Positions 32,878 through 33,708 of a DNA stretch of 33,708 nucleotides are shown in pieces (positions within the stretch are counted from its first letter, which is position 1; each line of letters starts with the position of its first letter). Source of the DNA: Lachnospiraceae bacterium. GTDB taxonomy: Bacteria; Bacillota; Clostridia; Lachnospirales; Lachnospiraceae. The stretch lies in NCBI GenBank assembly GCA_017633935.1, contig JAGBOJ010000098.1, positions 1 through 33,708 of the forward strand. The letters are read 5' to 3'. Under the pieces are notes generated by a model. It had not been told where the DNA came from. It worked only from the letters and a program-made list of their open reading frames with translations, and made no database searches. Position numbers and translations under genes: made by a program.

Positions 32878-33567
32878 ATGATCGAAGAAATCAGAAAGGA
32901 ATTATACGGATTGCGGGATGAGGAATATGCCGGATTTCAGGCAAAGCTTATCCCGACATACGATAAGGAGAGGGTTATCGGAGTCAGAACGCCTATGCTT
33001 CGTAAATATGCAAAGGAGCTTGTAAAGCGGGATGACATACGGGATTTTTTAACGGACCTTCCGCACGGGTTCTTTGATGAAAACCAGCTTCATGCCTTTG
33101 TGGTCTCCGAAATAAAGGATTATGAAAAATGTATGGAGGAGACAGAGAGGTTTTTGCCGTATGTGGATAACTGGGCAACCTGCGATCAGATGTCCCCGAA
33201 GGTCTTTAAAAAGCATAAGGCTGAGCTCATCCAAAAGATAAGGGAATGGATATCATCCGGCAGGACCTATACAGTAAGGTTCGGTACCGGCATGCTGATG
33301 CAGCATTTTCTGGATGAGGATTTTGATATCTCATACCCGGCACTGGTCGCAGCCATAAGCTCAGATGAATACTATGTGAATATGATGAAGGCATGGTATT
33401 TTGCAACGGCGCTTGCAAAGCAGTATGATGAAGTTATCCCGTTTATTGAAGAAAAAAAGCTTGATACATGGACTCATAACAAGGCGATACAGAAATCGGT
33501 GGAAAGCTTCCGTATAAGCGGGGAGAAGAAGGAATACCTAAAGAGTCTGAAGGTAAAAAGGGCATAA
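32878..33567 (+). CDS. AlkD-like DNA alkylation repair protein
   Basis: A 229-aa all-helical HEAT-like protein of the AlkC/AlkD family, which excises N3- and N7-alkylated bases. The VIGVRTPMLRKYAKEL stretch at 33-48 and the YVDNWATCDQMSP motif at 95-107 are family hallmarks. W99 and D103 correspond to the conserved Trp/Asp near the active site of Bacillus cereus AlkD. Length is normal. GGGAGGATG precedes the ATG by a few bases. It is 30 bases after the methyltransferase gene and probably the last gene of this run, since a promoter-like or terminator-like region follows. Confidence 0.88.
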   Translation: MIEEIRKELYGLRDEEYAGFQAKLIPTYDKERVIGVRTPMLRKYAKELVKRDDIRDFLTDLPHGFFDENQLHAFVVSEIKDYEKCMEETERFLPYVDNWATCDQMSPKVFKKHKAELIQKIREWISSGRTYTVRFGTGMLMQHFLDEDFDISYPALVAAISSDEYYVNMMKAWYFATALAKQYDEVIPFIEEKKLDTWTHNKAIQKSVESFRISGEKKEYLKSLKVKRA

Positions 33568-33579
33568 ACACGGTGATTA

Positions 33580-33608
33580 TTGACATCCGGCTTTATTAGC
33601 GGTAATTT
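33580..33608 (+). promoter_or_regulatory. Candidate promoter for the gene at the right edge
   Basis: A perfect TTGACA at 33580-33585 is followed after 17 bases by TAATTT at 33603-33608, a weak -10. The surrounding 40 bases are AT-rich, unlike the coding sequence. This fits a new transcription unit that begins with the partial gene at 33647. Confidence 0.4.
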
Positions 33609-33612
33609 TATT
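33587..33612 (+). terminator. Possible weak terminator after the AlkD-like gene
   Basis: CCGGCT and AGCGG (33587-33602) can pair with one bulged G around a five-base loop, followed by the T-rich TAATTTTATT. The stem is short, and it overlaps the proposed promoter spacer, so only one of the two readings may be right. Confidence 0.25.
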
Positions 33613-33646
33613 AAAAATATCATTTATTATTTAAGGGGTGACCGAT

Positions 33647-33708
33647 ATGTATATAAACAGATCAGAATTAAAGATAAACGCGAAAAGGACAATGCACGGA
33701 GGCTATTG
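33647..33708 (+). CDS. 5' end of an unidentified gene (partial)
   Basis: Twenty complete codons are visible before the window ends, starting MYINRSELKINAKRTMHGG. An AAGGGGTG ribosome site at 33633-33640 precedes the ATG by 6 bases. The MxxRxELKxxAK pattern resembles the start of DUF975-family membrane proteins, but this is too little to assign a family. Confidence 0.45.
   Translation, partial: MYINRSELKINAKRTMHGGY

Overview
The window is a gene-dense chromosomal segment that reads like a Firmicute of the class Clostridia, most likely Lachnospiraceae (Butyrivibrio/Roseburia-like relatives). This is an inference from three things: the gene order DUF512 radical SAM protein - der - plsY - gpsA, the AddAB (not RecBCD) recombination nuclease, and codon use with very frequent AGG/AGA arginine and ATA isoleucine codons at moderate GC. 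No rRNA, tRNA, CRISPR array, insertion sequence or phage gene was found. Every gene except metF is on the + strand, and no gene-free stretch exceeds 300 bases.

Layout. (1) 1-189: 3' end of a DJ-1/PfpI family gene. (2) 239-5761: a tightly packed core operon: a long ribose-phosphate pyrophosphokinase family protein, a DUF512/radical SAM protein, the ribosome-assembly GTPase Der, the acyl-phosphate acyltransferase PlsY and glycerol-3-phosphate dehydrogenase GpsA. (3) 5762-6873: a 239-base stretch with an in-frame open extension after gpsA, then metF on the - strand. (4) 6968-12145: a signalling module of a stand-alone receiver protein and two paralogous membrane hybrid histidine kinases. The second kinase has a Gly/Pro-rich linker and a C-terminal Hpt domain. 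(5) 12149-22766: RluF-like pseudouridine synthase, LigA, two uncharacterised membrane proteins, AddB and AddA, giving RNA modification followed by DNA repair. (6) 22799-25604: an envelope group of a PrsW-type membrane protease, an overlapping zinc-ribbon membrane protein and a lipoprotein N-acetylmuramoyl-L-alanine amidase. (7) 25643-31463: a glycerol/glycerol-phosphate group (GlpA-like protein, GlpB-like protein fused to DUF1667, glycerol kinase) with a WecG/TagA glycosyltransferase inside it, followed by a pair of four-helix EamA/SMR-like half-transporters. (8) 31465-33708: an NOL1/NOP2/Sun RNA methyltransferase, an AlkD-like DNA glycosylase and the first codons of a further gene.

How the genes may work together. 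Glycerol-3-phosphate is the recurring metabolite: GpsA makes it, PlsY acylates it, GlpK makes it from glycerol and the GlpA/GlpB-like pair oxidises it. The two kinases, the single Hpt domain and the free receiver have the parts of a multistep phosphorelay, but no DNA-binding output domain is encoded here. Many gene junctions overlap by 4 or exactly 11 bases, suggesting extensive translational coupling.

The most unusual signal is in the Gly/Pro linker of the second kinase. Three in-frame ATG codons, exactly 45 bases apart, each sit 6-7 bases after a perfect Shine-Dalgarno-like hexamer. This could release the Hpt domain as a separate protein. I saw no clearly new defence or mobile system in the window.
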